A stretch of 64,000 bases of DNA, taken from positions 62,602,031 to 62,666,030 of the forward strand of contig NC_059502.1 of assembly GCF_914767665.1 (NCBI RefSeq). The letters are read 5' to 3'. Shown here piece after piece: positions 11,601-21,545 of this stretch. The translations under genes were made by a program, and so were the position numbers. This stretch comes from Harmonia axyridis. Its lineage: Eukaryota; Arthropoda; Insecta; Coleoptera; Coccinellidae. How positions within the stretch are numbered: position 1 is the stretch's first letter; every line of letters begins with the position of its first letter. Under the pieces are notes generated by a model. It worked only from the letters and a program-made list of their open reading frames with translations. It ran no database searches and was not told where the DNA came from.

Positions 11601-14600
11601 TCTTCATGAATCACTGTTACAGACGACCGGATAAATGAATACCAAAATTAATGATTAAAATATTCACCAGAGCTTACTAACTGGATTTTCATGATAGTTT
11701 GGACTTTCCTGTGAATATCGAGAGAATTGTTCGGAATATTTTCTGGTATTGGTTGAATGTCATTGACACGTGATCAATATCATGAATAATTCGTGGATTT
11801 ATTGGACCCCAAATGAAACACCTTTGTCAATCGAGATGGAAATAAAGCTCTTCACTGAAAAAGTCCGTTGTTCTATCATACATCACGATATGCCACTATG
11901 ACTTTTCAAATTTTGTTGAAACAAGTTTTGTGACGGCTATTGAACTTTGATAAGATGTGACCTCACCTAAATTATCACTGCCTTTCCAAACAACTTCAGG
12001 TGTACGTGTTTTGAACCTGTTTCCCTTATCTTGATAATCTATCCTACCAAGCAGTAGTCCATCGAAACCTAACTGAGCGAATATTGAGGCCATCTCTCTA
12101 CTGTGGCCAAATGGATCGATTTGCCATCCCAATTTTGGTCGACCACATGATCCGAAAGTTTCATTGAGTTTTCTGAAAAAAAAACAATGAGATATTCATA
12201 TTCTATATTATCTGGATCAGTACACTAATTAAATTCCTTCAGGTTGTATTATTTTTAATTATTCATACTCTTTTTAAAAATGAAACGATACACTTTTCAA
12301 CAATGTACTGAAATTTTTGAAATTCACTAAAACAAGGGTGAAAATTTCGTAGTCACAGTTCGGAAAACAGAAGCTGAGTGCTTCAGTGAGTGAGTGAGTG
12401 CTTCAGTGAGTGAGTGAGTGCTTCAGTGAGTGCTGTGAGCACCATTTGATAGATAAAATTTTCTATCGTTGCTGGCATACCTTCTTTTTCACAATGCGAT
12501 AAACATCCATTGATTTATCTTATATGAAACCTCTTATTGAATCTAATTATTATATTATATTAATATTATATAATTGAATAGAATGATCTGAACGTAGATC
12601 AGATCAATCCTTGATTTCATTCAATAGATATTTCCTAAGATATTATTCACCTCAAACCCCAAGTAAATTGATCAATAATAGACTGATAATGAGTAGTGGC
12701 TTCATCGTTCATACTCCAAGCTCCTCCAATGAACTCTAATTGACCGCTGTTCACGTAACGTTTGAACTGATGTTTTATATGATCCGGTTGGTTCATCCAC
12801 CATTTCCAGAAGAATGCAGTTTCGACGTAGATAAATCTGAAAGAAAAATTTAAAAAATGTAGGACACAACTTGTATAGATATTTGTGCAAGTGAAGTATC
12901 GGATCTCCCAAATTCTTTGTCTAGTGAGGGAATGTCAGAATACCCTTGAGCTAGAAAAAACAGAATAGCACATTTTCGGTCTCGATTTTTGACAGAAATA
13001 ATTTGGTTGAAACCACAACCTTATAGGTTCAAATGTTTTTCAGCTATAAGAGGAAATTGGGAAATTGCCTGAAATGAAAAGGTCTCATAACTTTTTTATT
13101 ACTGGTGCTATAAACTTGAATCAATGTGCTATTCATTTTTTGAGCTTTCAGGGATTCTGAGATCCACTCACAAGACAACGAATTTGGGACACCTGGTACC
13201 TAGAACATACAGCATGATACATTGTTATCATTGCTATGTTGCCCACAAGATATTAAAGAAATTTTTTATATAAATTTTTTTTATCAAAAATACATAATCA
13301 ACATATTACCTTCTATCTGGGTTCTTCTTTAAAGCATCAGTCACAGAATCCAGTATGTATTGAACTCCAGCTTTTTGGATGGATGATTTGCCTTAGAGGA
13401 TTAAGATACTATTAAGGTAAATATTTACAAAGTTTCTAGAATTATGGTTGGTTCGATATAGATTATATTACAGAGCGGGTGAAGGAGAAATGAGAAATAC
13501 TATGAGTGTTGGTCCCTCAAGTTGTCAGTTTTTTCTTAACGAGTCGAGATATTTCTATGATTGAGGAAATATCGAGGGAAATATTAAACCATAGTGTGAA
13601 ATTTTCAATATATCATTTTCAATATTCTGCTTGATTTACGAGTATCTTCACAATCGAGCCGAATCGGAAAAAATGGTAAAGAAAAAAGTGCTTCTTTTGA
13701 CCTCATCTTCTATGGTTCTCACGCTACCAGATATCAATACAAAGTTTTTAACTAAGCTTGGAAGTATTCTACCTATATTATGTATTCACGTTAAATCTGA
13801 AACACATCTATTACGTTAAAAAAATCATTTATACATACACATCAGGATAAAAAACATTTTCAATTGGATGTGGAATGACAATTTTAAACCTTGTAGATCG
13901 AGTTACCATCAGCATCGTAGAAAATTCAAGAAGATAGACTTGAGATTTTGATATAAAAAATATTGATATAAATGAGTTGATATAAAAAATATTGGGAAAG
14001 AAATATGCAATATGTATTTCCGGGATTGCAAATCCATTTATGTGGAGATTTTTGTGAAGAATAACCATTTCCAGCTTCGTGAGAAATTTCATATGCATAG
14101 CATCAATTTTAAAGAATATCGAAAAAAAAATATCGCTATATTTCAGTGTCAACAGATCCGATCGAGTTGAAATTTTGTGTGCATATACAGTGTGCTTCAA
14201 CTTGAACAGTGGATAGAGGACACCTTGGTGGTTCTTGATATAGCCCATTTATTGGGTCTGACTGCCTTGGTTACCGAGATACAGGGTGATTCATGGATTT
14301 TGCTCATTTCTTTCCGAGGTCATAACAAACGAAACACCAAGTATATTTTCTTTATATTTGGCACACATCTTTCTTATTTGAACCTTAAGTGAATTACTTA
14401 ACGATCACAAGAAAAACCCAGGCCCGGATCAACAAAAAATTATGAAACTATTGTATCCTTGTTTAACGAAGTTTTGAAAATCCGTTTTTAGATCTAAAAG
14501 GGTCTTTGACTTTGATTGAAAAATCCAAGCGGTCTTTAAAATGTTCTTGTCACTAATATTGGTAACTGTTCTATAAGATGAAATTTGGAAAATGACTATT

Positions 14601-15574
14601 AAATTATGTGGTATCAATTCTGTGTCGAATTGTGTGTCTTTTTCTGATTCCATAGCAGTGAACACTAAATTGAAACGAGATATAGGTCACTACGATTTTA
14701 CAATTTACAATCAGTTGAAATGACTCTGCATATAACTATTGCAAAAAGAAAATGTACCTATTTACTTACTTCCATAATAGTATTGATCCACAGTCTTCAA
14801 CCATCCAACGTCATCGTGTGTATGTGCGACTATGTGGACATTTATCATCCCTTCTTTCACTGGATGACACGACTGAAAGAGAAAGTTTTCAAGTATAAAT
14901 CATAATAAGGGGGAAGTTTTTGACTTGTGAATATTTTTCAACAGTTATCATCTTCTATATAATTCTTTGCAGCTAATTCCATTGGAATAGGTTGAGTTTG
15001 TAGAGAACAATTTTTTCCGAACTTTCTTAATGTGAAATTGATCAAACTTGTATTTTGTATCACCATTATATTACAAATGGGTTTTAACCTGATTTAACCT
15101 CTTTTTTTGGTGGTTATCGATAACATGAAATGTAGAGTTTAAAGGTAGGTCATTTTCTAACTTCGACACCCTGTGTCCCGAAAACTAGTCATATGATTGA
15201 GTTGGTCCCATAGACTTTCTTGTTCAGGAGGTCATATTCTACAAAATACTAAAAATTCAGAAGAATTATCCGGTGCTAATTTCTCCACAAGGCTGCTGCC
15301 TGGTCCTTTGACAAAGTCACCATATTCTTGATTCTTGAGAAATATCGCTAAATGATTTCCCAGAAAAATACCACTAAATATACCTTCAGATAGAAGCTCA
15401 CAAGAAATATGATATTAATTGTACAATATCTCAGATTTCGTAATTTCTTGACGAATATCAAAGTTGAAAAAAGTTAACTTCACCTACCTCATATCCACAT
15501 GTTGCTTCGTTGTTTTTTGTGGGCATAGCAGAACATGCTGCCCACATTACAGATAACATCAGTAACTTGATCAT
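2305..15574 (-). CDS. MAN2B1: Lysosomal alpha-mannosidase (GH38), 5' two-thirds of the gene, 12 exon positions
   Basis: Secreted/lysosomal zinc hydrolase that removes alpha-linked mannose from N-glycans. Coding exons, in order: 15488-15574, 14770-14872, 13310-13391, 12651-12836, 11967-12172, 10854-10990, one of three exon 7 versions, 6081-6312, 5252-5451, 4322-4521, 3635-3828, 2305-2639. All junctions use GT/AG and keep one reading frame (about 698 codons). Residues: signal peptide 1-16; HTHDDVGW with zinc ligands H48 and D50; IDPFGHS with nucleophile D172; acid/base D294 in exon 7; MQHHDAVTGT with zinc ligand H421. The spacings match the bovine enzyme as I remember it (H72, D74, D196, D319, H446). 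The family is about 1,000 residues, so roughly 300 C-terminal residues lie left of the window. An AG at 15591-15592 just upstream of the ATG suggests a noncoding first exon. Family assignment is very secure; paralog identity is not. Confidence 0.95.
2807..3544 (-). mobile_element. Mariner-derived short element with intact ~30-bp TIRs and no catalytic domain
   Basis: The two ends are inverted copies over about 30 bp with one mismatch; the shared core is TTTAAAGTAAGGTCTCCA, at 2820-2837 and inverted at 3514-3531. The outer part reads TACGAGGCGTGT on the left. About 740 bp in total. Left flank TA; the matching right flank is TC, so the duplication is eroded or absent. It lies within the intron between mannosidase exons 11 and 12. 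Confidence 0.85.
2901..3380 (-). pseudogene. Mariner transposase with the catalytic domain deleted (159 codons)
   Basis: The N-terminal half keeps the paired-like helix-turn-helix region: RSVIKFLHSKKTPPIEIHRQ, then VKTVQKWCREFSAGRLNVHD and the RSGRPS linker, up to LAEKLRDVSSRDSIHSIL. It is then joined directly to the C-terminal tail (FVVRMRKLIEVNGDYVEK). The whole DD34D catalytic core between them is gone, yet the frame stays open. It cannot transpose; it could at most bind DNA if expressed. Confidence 0.85.
3635..3828 (-). CDS. MAN2B1: Mannosidase exon 11
   Basis: Encodes VQIETQLVPIASSVLSIPGR, then the FRASEIPPLGFKSYYVE segment conserved in the family, ending NEDDYT at donor GTAAGT. A mariner-derived element ends about 90 bp into the following intron. 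194 bp. Confidence 0.92.
4322..4521 (-). CDS. MAN2B1: Mannosidase exon 10: start of the beta-sandwich region
   Basis: Encodes KLIKNQSSEDVDIKFSSCPL, then the FTVTVYNPLSRPVNHYVRFP segment typical of the post-catalytic domain, and ends DDAG at donor GTAAGA. Acceptor TTTACAG. 200 bp, ends in phase 1. Confidence 0.93.
5252..5451 (-). CDS. MAN2B1: Mannosidase exon 9: MQHHDAVTGT zinc-ligand exon
   Basis: Encodes VCKQLYSLADLGPEDQVDLN, then LRQAMGVMQHHDAVTGTEKE and HVAHDYARILTEG. The second His of MQHHD (H421) is the last zinc ligand. Acceptor TTATAG, donor GTAAGT. 200 bp. Confidence 0.96.
6081..6312 (-). CDS. MAN2B1: Mannosidase exon 8
   Basis: Encodes YANLRQANGSQFNLIYSTPS, KWKTKSDDYFPYASDPHSFW and TGYFTSRPTIKRFERIGNNF, ending LQ at donor GTAAGT. 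The DDYFPY and FWTGYFTSRP strings are diagnostic for lysosomal alpha-mannosidase. 232 bp; first base completes the codon split with exon 7. Confidence 0.95.
7147..7425. mobile_element. hAT-type MITE with 8-bp target duplication
   Basis: Starts CAGGCGCGGATCCA and ends TGGATCCGCGCCTG, with G-runs and C-runs just inside both ends. The 8-bp direct repeat GGTTGGGG flanks it on both sides (7139-7146 and 7426-7433). An 8-bp duplication and CA..TG ends are the hAT pattern. 279 bp, no coding capacity, within the intron between mannosidase exons 7c and 8. Confidence 0.88.
8283..8416 (-). CDS. MAN2B1: Mannosidase exon 7c (third tandem alternative exon)
   Basis: 134 bp. Encodes VNNFLIKLQLMREQYSTDNI, then IVTMGDDFNYQDANTWFTNL and DKLI plus a split His codon. 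The residue before the acid/base Asp is Asp, giving GDDF as in Golgi mannosidase II. Donor GTAAGT is the strongest of the three. The acceptor is TTCAAG inside the 17-nt gap to 7b, so its branch point must lie within exon 7b or further upstream. Confidence 0.92.
8434..8567 (-). CDS. MAN2B1: Mannosidase exon 7b (second tandem alternative exon)
   Basis: 134 bp, same phases as 7a and 7c. Encodes VESFLGNARDMAEFYTTDNV, then LITMGGDFTYMDAETWFKNM and DKII plus a split Ser codon. Acceptor ACCTAG; donor GTGTGT is the weakest of the three. The residue before the acid/base Asp is Gly. Only 17 nt separate it from exon 7c. Substitutions relative to 7a and 7c leave the TMGxDFxYxDAxTWF pattern intact, so it looks selected rather than decayed. 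Confidence 0.9.
8701..8915 (+). mobile_element. 5' fragment of the second DD41D-like family
   Basis: Collinear with 1510-1850: left end TTTTCCAATAAGAGGTTTCA, then the leader, then a decayed transposase start followed by ACAACTGAGAATATTG. Lies between alternative exons 7b and 7a. Confidence 0.7.
8991..9124 (-). CDS. MAN2B1: Mannosidase exon 7a (first of three tandem alternative exons)
   Basis: 134 bp, phase 0 to phase 2, acceptor ATTAG, donor GTGAGT. Encodes VDEFFGYVRNVSRNYPTSNI, then VITMGEDFTYQDANTWFKNL and DKLI plus a split His codon. The Asp of GEDF (D294) aligns with the GH38 acid/base residue. It joins in frame to exon 8 (YANLRQ...). It lies 423 bp upstream of version 7b in the direction of transcription. 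Open, with no damaging change. Confidence 0.93.
9418..9751 (+). repeat. Left copy of a ~300-bp direct repeat
   Basis: Starts TTTATGATAATGG and contains CAGTGGCGTAACTATAGG (hAT-like terminus wording) and CTCCCCATATAACTCCAACC. The same order recurs at 10505-10798 with about 10% mismatches and a roughly 75-nt deletion in the right copy. It is an intronic repeat between mannosidase exons 6 and 7a. Confidence 0.75.
9752..10504. mobile_element. LTR-like segment (TGTAG...CTACA) between two direct repeats
   Basis: A 753-bp block starting TGTAG and ending CTACA, the short inverted ends typical of LTRs. No long ORF. It sits exactly between the end of one direct repeat and the start of the other. No matching 4-6 bp target duplication directly outside. 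It could be a solo LTR or the internal part of a small terminal-repeat element whose LTRs are the flanking repeats; I cannot decide. Confidence 0.45.
10505..10798 (+). repeat. Right copy of the ~300-bp direct repeat
   Basis: Begins TTTATGATAATGG directly after the CTACA end of the preceding block. It carries a small internal tandem duplication (ACTTTACTATAACAAATG twice near 10530-10570) and lacks about 75 nt present in the left copy. Confidence 0.75.
10854..10990 (-). CDS. MAN2B1: Mannosidase exon 6, the constant exon upstream of the alternative exon 7 cluster
   Basis: Encodes EAAHLFTGVMYNTYSPPSGF through CEDEPIIDDVHSPDYNVDKR, ending in phase 0 at donor GTAAGA. Every exon 7 version begins with a complete Val codon, so this exon joins in frame to any of them. 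137 bp. Confidence 0.95.
11967..12172 (-). CDS. MAN2B1: Mannosidase exon 5: catalytic nucleophile IDPFGHS
   Basis: Encodes KLNETFGSCGRPKLGWQIDP then FGHSREMASIFAQ; the Asp of IDPFG (D172) is the family nucleophile and a zinc ligand. Ends with VVWKGSDNLG. Acceptor follows an A/T-rich pyrimidine tract; donor GTGAGG. 206 bp, ends in phase 1. Confidence 0.95.
12262..12375 (+). mobile_element. Short 5' fragment of the second DD41D-like family
   Basis: Reads as a transposase start: an ATG followed by a decayed KRYTFQQ...EIFEIH stretch interrupted by a stop. Same family as 1508-2290 and 8701-8915. Intronic. Confidence 0.6.
12373..12435 (+). repeat. Tandem repeat, 20-bp unit, about three copies
   Basis: Unit TGAGTGCTTCAGTGAGTGAG repeated about three times without visible change, itself built on GAGT steps. 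Sits at the end of the decayed transposon fragment. Confidence 0.85.
12651..12836 (-). CDS. MAN2B1: Mannosidase exon 4: FIYVE...GGAWSMNDEA segment
   Basis: Encodes FIYVETAFFWKWW through LEFIGGAWSMNDEATTHYQ to FTWGL. These are hallmark GH38 active-site-lining segments. Donor GTGAAT; acceptor TTTCAG. 186 bp. Confidence 0.95.
13310..13391 (-). CDS. MAN2B1: Mannosidase exon 3
   Basis: Short 82-bp exon encoding KSSIQKAGVQYILDSVTDAL and KKNPDRR, the conserved segment that follows the zinc motif in lysosomal alpha-mannosidases. Acceptor CTCTAAG and donor GTAATA are weaker than those of neighbours, but the frame joins exactly to exons 2 and 4. Confidence 0.9.
13826..14180. repeat. Dispersed satellite-like repeat segment
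   Basis: Shares wording with other places in the window (25330-25830, 62440-62830): GAATATCGAAAAAAA, ATATCGCTATATTTC, then AACAGATCCGATCGAGTTGA and TTTTGTGTGCATA. Intronic. The long minus-strand frame here is a by-product of the repeat and has no coding character. Confidence 0.5.
14770..14872 (-). CDS. MAN2B1: Mannosidase exon 2: zinc-binding HTHDDVGW motif
   Basis: Encodes SCHPVKEGMINVHIVAHTHD then DVGWLKTVDQYYYG. The HTHDD motif supplies zinc ligands (H48, D50 of the precursor) in GH38 enzymes. Acceptor TTTCAG and donor GTAAGT are both strong. 103 bp, ends in phase 1. Confidence 0.95.
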
Positions 15575-15590
15575 TTTTCACTCCATATAC
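15488..15590 (-). CDS. MAN2B1: Mannosidase exon 1: start codon and signal peptide
   Basis: ATG at 15574 opens MIKLLMLSVMWAACSA, a short basic start plus a hydrophobic core ending in a typical A-x-A-like cleavage site, then a Cys-containing stretch ending CGYE. Donor GTAGGT follows at 15487. A polypyrimidine-AG acceptor lies directly upstream (boundary at 15590), so the exon probably also carries about 16 nt of 5' leader joined to an unseen noncoding exon. Length 29 codons, ending in phase 0. Confidence 0.9.
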
Positions 15591-16315
15591 CTGAAAACGA
15601 AATAGATGAAAGTTCTAGCACATCGGTAAATTTTTTACTGGAGTAGATTACGGAGGTCATTCCTTAAATTTATTTTATTATAGAGGATAATGGAATGGGA
15701 ACAGATAAATGTAAACAAATCGAATTATTGTTTATCAAGTAATTCAAGTTGTTTATTTTCAATTATGTATATCTTGACTATCATTCGAAAACTAATCAGA
15801 TGATGACAAAAATTATCAATTATTAAGGTTCATTTCGATTAGTACCACTGTACCAATTGGATTATCGGAAATATTGTTTTCATATCTTGGAACGATTTCA
15901 ATCACTCAATCTATTATGTGTGCAAGCTTATTGCTAACTGCAATTATTAATTGAATACTGAGGGACTCAAAAAGATTGCATTTAAGTTCCAAAGTCGAAT
16001 AAAACGTAAATCCCTGACTTTCGTGGAACATACTTTTACCCGGCCTTGAGATTGTTGTTATTAATTAAATTTAGCTGTTATTTTTGAATAATTATCACCT
16101 ATTATTGTCAAAAGATGTATTATTGTACGATAATCATTTAACGTTATTTGAGATGTAAACTACTCAGTAATAAAATATACGAAATATGTAGATTCACTTG
16201 GTGAAACATAATTTTAATATTTAAAAGAGAAAGAAATAAAAATTCCAGATTTCAAAATTGTGAAACGTTAAGTCAAGGGTGTTATTTCTTTCTTCTACTA
16301 ATAATGAAATATACG

Positions 16316-16850
16316 ATGTGCCAATTTGAAAAAGTACCCCCATGTGAAATTAGAAAAATTCAAAAAGAGGTCACTTTAGTTCCTAGGGGTACATTTCATA
16401 CGGTTGGTTAGAATAAATTTGTATCAATCATGTGAGCGTGATGACAGCAACTCCTGAAATCTTGAATGTGGAGGGAGGTTCAATGATAACTTGTTTTAAA
16501 GGTGGTTCGATTTTCAAAAAAGCCATACACTTGTTTTTTTTTGTTAGTATACTTCCAAAAGATCAGAAAAAAAAGAGAAGAACAGTAACGATAGTAAGAG
16601 TTGCAATGAATCATTTCCAAGAGTAGTAGATTGGTGAAAGAGGGCCAATTGAATGGCCATCACGCTCCCCAGACTTGACACCTTTAGATTTTTTCCTCTG
16701 GGGACAGTTAAATCGATTGGGTATAAAACAGAACCGGGATGTGAAAGAATTGAAAGTAAGAACACACAGAATGCCGAGAAATTCAAGTTGAGATTTACCA
16801 AATACATGAGGAACGAATTCAAAAATAGGTTATATTTTGTTTACAAAATA
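16316..16850 (+). mobile_element. Decayed mariner-like fragment, third family
   Basis: Starts ATGTGCCAATTTGAAAAAGT and contains CATACGGTTGGTT. Around 16640-16730 a frame reads a WPSRSPDLTPLDFFLWG-type string, the third catalytic-Asp block of a mariner-like transposase, with frameshifts. A second fragment of the same family is at 43782-44190. Confidence 0.7.
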
Positions 16851-17239
16851 ATAGAGAACATTTTGAAAATTTTTTATTGTAACAAATATTTCATTATTTC
16901 AATGTTTCATTGAAACTCTTGCTATCATAACTATTCTACAGCTTTTTTTTATTTCAAATGGAATCTTGTGCGAAGAATATTTTCATAATTTTTCAATAAG
17001 ATCAATAACCCAACCTAACCTAACCTTAGATGTATATAACGATAAAATATAAATAAATGTAAGATAATTGCTTAGTTTGTAACTGTTCGGCAATGCCTCA
17101 TAAAGTGACTCTTTGCTAGACCGAGGGATGGCGTTGTGGGTGCGCATCTCTCGGATGAACGCACCTCTTGGGATATAAACCCAACCATGCGATGGAAATG
17201 GAAAGTGTATACGGCAGGGAAAATCAGCCATACTGATTC

Positions 17240-19287
17240 AATTAGTGTTCCCTGTATTAAACACCAAAATTCTCTGAGAGAAGCACACCTTCAAAATTAG
17301 CTGAGAACGCCTCGTCAAACTCATATGAATATTCTAACGAGTAGAATATTTACATATGCAATATACAAGTAGAAAGGATATTTAAGTATTTGAAACTTCA
17401 AAGATTTAACAAATACCTTTATACCTATCACCTAATCCTTGACCACCAAAGAAATTTTCGTATTTATAGCAGAAAAAATATGCGAATAGCGTTGAATGAC
17501 ATGATACAATAAATAAAAGACTCATATAAACTTTGAAGTCATAGATAATAGACACCTGGGATGAGAGATATAGTTGAATAGAATAATTTTTAAGTGATTA
17601 AAATCTACTGTGACTATTGAATTAATTGAATATATGTATAGATAGATACATTGTCCTTGAATACAATATCATATATGTATATTTCCAATGTATGTCAGAT
17701 ACCAGGAAATTTAGAATTCAGATTTGTATTGGGAAGACTGAATAAAGTAGGTATATTTAAGCAAAAATCGGGATGCAACATTTCGTCCAAAATAACACTA
17801 ATAAGAATTCGAACAGGTACAAAAGCACCCGACTTCACGTCCGTATTTTTCTAATTTTTTGATGTAGTAGTTCTTATTTGCGTGTGGTGGAGTAATTTTA
17901 GATTTAATTCATATAATTCTCATTTAATTTTCATATAATTCTCACACTTGAAAAGCTTTTCAGGTTATAGTTATGTGAAGCTCCGGGAGATAAGTAGGAA
18001 TGCCTTCTTTCTGGAATAATTAAAATTATTAGATTAGTGTCCACCGCGGCATATATAGAGTGTTTTATCATGCTGCATCTCTTTATATAACAAACCAATC
18101 CATTCTTCACTCGCATAGTAGGCATATGCATGAATGAATGAAGTTTACTTCGAATTAAATTTCTATCTCGCTCCAAGTGTACAGGGTGGGCCAAATTGGA
18201 CACTTTTGAATGGGAAGTTCTATTTCTATATTAGATGAAAACTGATGTAGGTGTCTGAGGGCCAATTTTCAAAACTCATTGGCGAAAACCGCAACTCTAT
18301 TGCTATCATTGTTACATAGCTACAGGGTATTTTACGAGAATGTTCATTTTTGAAATATTGCTGTTACTTTTCTTCTGTTGAAGGTTTTTTATTTTTCTAA
18401 AAACCGTCTTATAGCAACTCTTCACATAGAATTCAATGACGTGAATTCAATTGTCTGCAAACTGATACTTGATGAGATACCGATATTTATAAGCTATAAT
18501 GCAAAAAATTATATAATAAATAAAAAACCACAAACCTTGTTGAGATTTTTTCTGGTTTCCTAATTTTGCCGGTGTGTGTTGTATGAAAACGTAATATTTC
18601 ATCAAAGTTTGTGTATGCATATCATGGGAGCTACTTATATATTGCCGAATGATAATACAATTGATAAGAATGTAATATTTGACTCGAGAAACACTTCGAT
18701 TTTCTTCATAGCAGATAAACATTTATTAAGAGAATAATTGAAATTTGTAATTGCTTGTTTCCCAGAAAACATAAGGTTCAATGCCGTTTCAGTTGATGTC
18801 ATTTTTTACTCAACTCTTCCTTACACTAATGTTGAAGCAGAAAAGGAGTAGTTCTATGTTAAGAATCACATTCTATTCTTTATTATATTACTCTGCAAAA
18901 AAATATCGCGAATTAATATACATCAAACATTTTTTACTTATCGACATTTAAAGTTGTAGTACTTAGTTGTTTCAGAGAGTATTCGTTCAGATATGGAAGT
19001 ATATTAATAAAATAGAGATAGTATTTGGTCTCTGAAAATGTTAAATATTTATGGATCTCACGCAAGAGTCTTACCCGTGAACTATGGAGGCTATATGACT
19101 AAAAACACTGGAAGTTTTGTTCATTATAATCTTTCGTCCTCGCTTTTATCGCACAGAATATCAGGAGTCATTGATAAATGGGCTTATGATGAAAAAAATT
19201 CTTTAGGTACCTATACAAACATGTGACCTCTCGGCTTATGACCATAACTATGTAAAACCGAATGTAATGTTGATGTTAGGATTCTTC
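17240..19287. other. AT-rich sequence without a supported gene
   Basis: No open frame with coding character. Contains a dispersed-repeat start at about 18180 (ACAGGGTGGGCCAAATTGG), and another short fragment near 18320 (CTACAGGGTATTTTACG). Confidence 0.5.
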
Positions 19288-19289
19288 TA

Positions 19290-20180
19290 ATGGGTGTTTT
19301 TTTTCGAGGTTTATAACTTTAAGTTGGCATTACTGTTCAAGATGACGACCGATTTAACAGCTGTCAAGTGATTTCTTCTCAGTTTGGTTTGGCAATTCAT
19401 CATGAATAGACTCACGCCTGAACAATGCTTGCAAATAGTGCAATTTTATTTCAAAAATAATGGTTCTGTGCGGAATACGTATCGCGCACTACGTTCATTT
19501 TATTTTGTTTAGCGATGAAGTGCACTTCTGGTTGAATGGCTACGTCAACAAACAAAACTGCCGCATTTGAGTGAAGCTATTCCTCAAGTGTATGTCGAAA
19601 CACCGTTACATCCAGAAAAACTGACTGTTTGGTGCGCTTTATGGGCTGGTGGAATCATTGGTCTGTACTTCTTCAAAAACGATGATGGCCAGAACGTTAC
19701 AGTCATTGGTGATCGGTATAGAGCCATGATTATTAACTTTTTCATTCCTGAATTGAACAACCATGATGTCCAGGAGCTGTGGTTCCAACAAGACGGCGCA
19801 ACATGTCACACAGCTCGTGCCACAATCGATTTATTGAAAGACATGTTTGGTGACCGCCTAATTTCACGTTTTGGACCTGTGAATTGGCCTCCAAGATCTT
19901 GTGATTTAAAACCGCTAGACTACTTTCTGTGGGGCTATGTAAAGTCATTGGTCTATGCGGATAAGCCACAAACCCTTGACCATGTTGCAAAAGGTCATCG
20001 AAAATTGGACGTCCAGATTGGACTACATCCGAGCCAGCCATGGCGGTCATATGCCAGAAATCATAGTTGAAATGTAATGCCACAAGATTATCTTGCGGAT
20101 AAATAAAATTCATGTCAATCGAATAATCCATCGTTGTTTTATTGCAATTTAAAGTTCTATAGCTCTAAAAAAACACCCTT
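19290..20180 (+). mobile_element. DD41D Tc1/mariner copy A, internally deleted
   Basis: Flanked by TA on both sides (19288-19289, 20181-20182). The left end reads ATGGGTGTTTTTTTTCGAGG; the right end is AAAAAAACACCCTT. The start frame reads MNRLTPEQCLQIVQFYF...VRNTYRALRSF and then stops at the deletion junction (about 19497). The catalytic part resumes in another frame (SDEVHFWLNGYVNK; FQQDGATCHTA; PPRSCDLKPLDYFLWG). A second small deletion near 19982 removes part of the C-terminus. Spacing between the second and third Asp is 41 residues. Not functional. Confidence 0.93.
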
Positions 20181-20182
20181 TA

Positions 20183-21370
20183 TAATTTACATTGTATTTA
20201 CTACCATCCCTCACGTTTGAATTTTGGGATTCATTTAGAAGGTAAATGATAGGGATTATAAATTTTTGAAATTTTTTTGCAAAAACCGCTTTGCGTACAG
20301 AATTTCATGTAAACAACTCTCATAGTTTCTGATGAAAAATTTTGACAACGTAAAGTGTGAATCTTATGGAGGATGATACTATATTTTTTTAACCACTTAC
20401 AAATTATTATTGGAACTGATAAACCTGAAATTGATTCGTTAGGAAAACTGATGCTTCTGCATTTTGAATCCGAAGCATGAAATTAGCATTTTAACACTGC
20501 AAATTTTATACTACGGCTTATTACTTCCTCATTGCTAAGTCTTTTCCGAATGAAAATTATTACTTTACAAAAATATTACAATGTTTCTTTTCACGGTTTC
20601 TTAAATTTTAGGAATTTTGGATATTGAATATTTGATTCGGAAAATTAGTAAATATATTGAATTCGCTGTTATTTTTGGGAACACATCCGTACTTTTTATA
20701 GTCGGTCTTTTTTCAACTATATCGGAAGATCAGTCTAGTCTTGAATTATTTCCACCTACCTTTATCGCTTTTCTATTCAAACAATTGAAGTGTTAGACTG
20801 GAGGAACCCGACGTAAGAAACTTCACGCACGACTAACCTTGATCTCAAAGTCTGGGTCACTTAAGATCACAGGACATAACCATACCGTCAGGTCGTTCAA
20901 TTAATCTGGTCAAACTGCAAAGTTGTATATGACCGAGTGAACTTATCAATTCTTGTGTATTCGTTATTTCTCCCTACTCTTCCATGTTCAATGAACTATT
21001 AATTGTTCAAGATAATTCAGTTGCTAGAAGATATTGATATGTTTCTTTTGTTCATCGATTGACTGATTATTGTTGATATTAATACCGGTATTGGTCGATA
21101 TGATATTCGTTGAAAGGTTTACGATATATTCCAAGTTTTTATATGAAGAAATACCTATAGTTGCAGGGTCTACCGATGCGACAGTAGCGAAAGCATCGTG
21201 ATCACTTTCGGGATCAAAAAAATGTTTTTCTACAAGCGTGCGCTTTCAACTCTTTTTACACACGCATTTTAAGTCAGAAAAAATCACTTTCCACACAGTG
21301 CGGGAAAAAACCCTGTTATTTCTTTTAGCACAGATATGCGAGAGGAAAAGAAACAGCAGGCGATGTTTTT
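20183..21370. other. Intergenic sequence, no gene seen
   Basis: AT-rich, no supported ORF or RNA gene. 20780-21000 is less AT-rich than its surroundings, but I see no splice-bounded coding frame in it. Confidence 0.4.
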
Positions 21371-21374
21371 CGAT

Positions 21375-21545
21375 ATCGCCATTTTTCCAATTTCCGCTTA
21401 TAACTCGACAACAAAAGAAGGTGGCCAAAAATGAATACTACCCTTGTTAATTTCTTAGAAAAAGAGACCGAGAAGGGGGTATCAGATTTTGTCTCCTCTG
21501 GTTCAAGTTTGCCTACCCAATACAGTAAGACAAAATTAAAAAATT
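21375..21545 (+). repeat. Interspersed repeat (GATATCGCCATTTTT...GGTGGCC family), copy 1
   Basis: Contains CGATATCGCCATTTTTCCAA, GAAGGTGGCCAAAAATGAAT and AGAAAAAGAGACCGAG. The same order occurs at 27615-27800 (plus) and 32945-33170 (minus), so it is a dispersed element of unknown class. The short frames here on both strands are not genes. Confidence 0.7.

Noticed and set aside
13829..14248. 139-codon minus-strand frame
   Set aside because: Lies in an intron in satellite-like repeat DNA, Ile/Phe/Tyr/His-rich; looks like a by-product of AT-rich repeat composition.
17008..17028. Telomere-like CCTAACCTAACC string
   Set aside because: Only about two to three units; such short strings are common in insect genomes and do not indicate a telomere or fusion.
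16983..17231. 82-codon minus-strand frame in a less AT-rich patch
   Set aside because: I considered a LINE or SINE fragment but could not match any motif or tail.
19742..20131. 129-codon minus-strand frame opposite DD41D copy A, and similar frames opposite copies B, E, F and G
   Set aside because: They recur with every copy because they are the antisense of the transposase; the transposase strand has the catalytic motifs.
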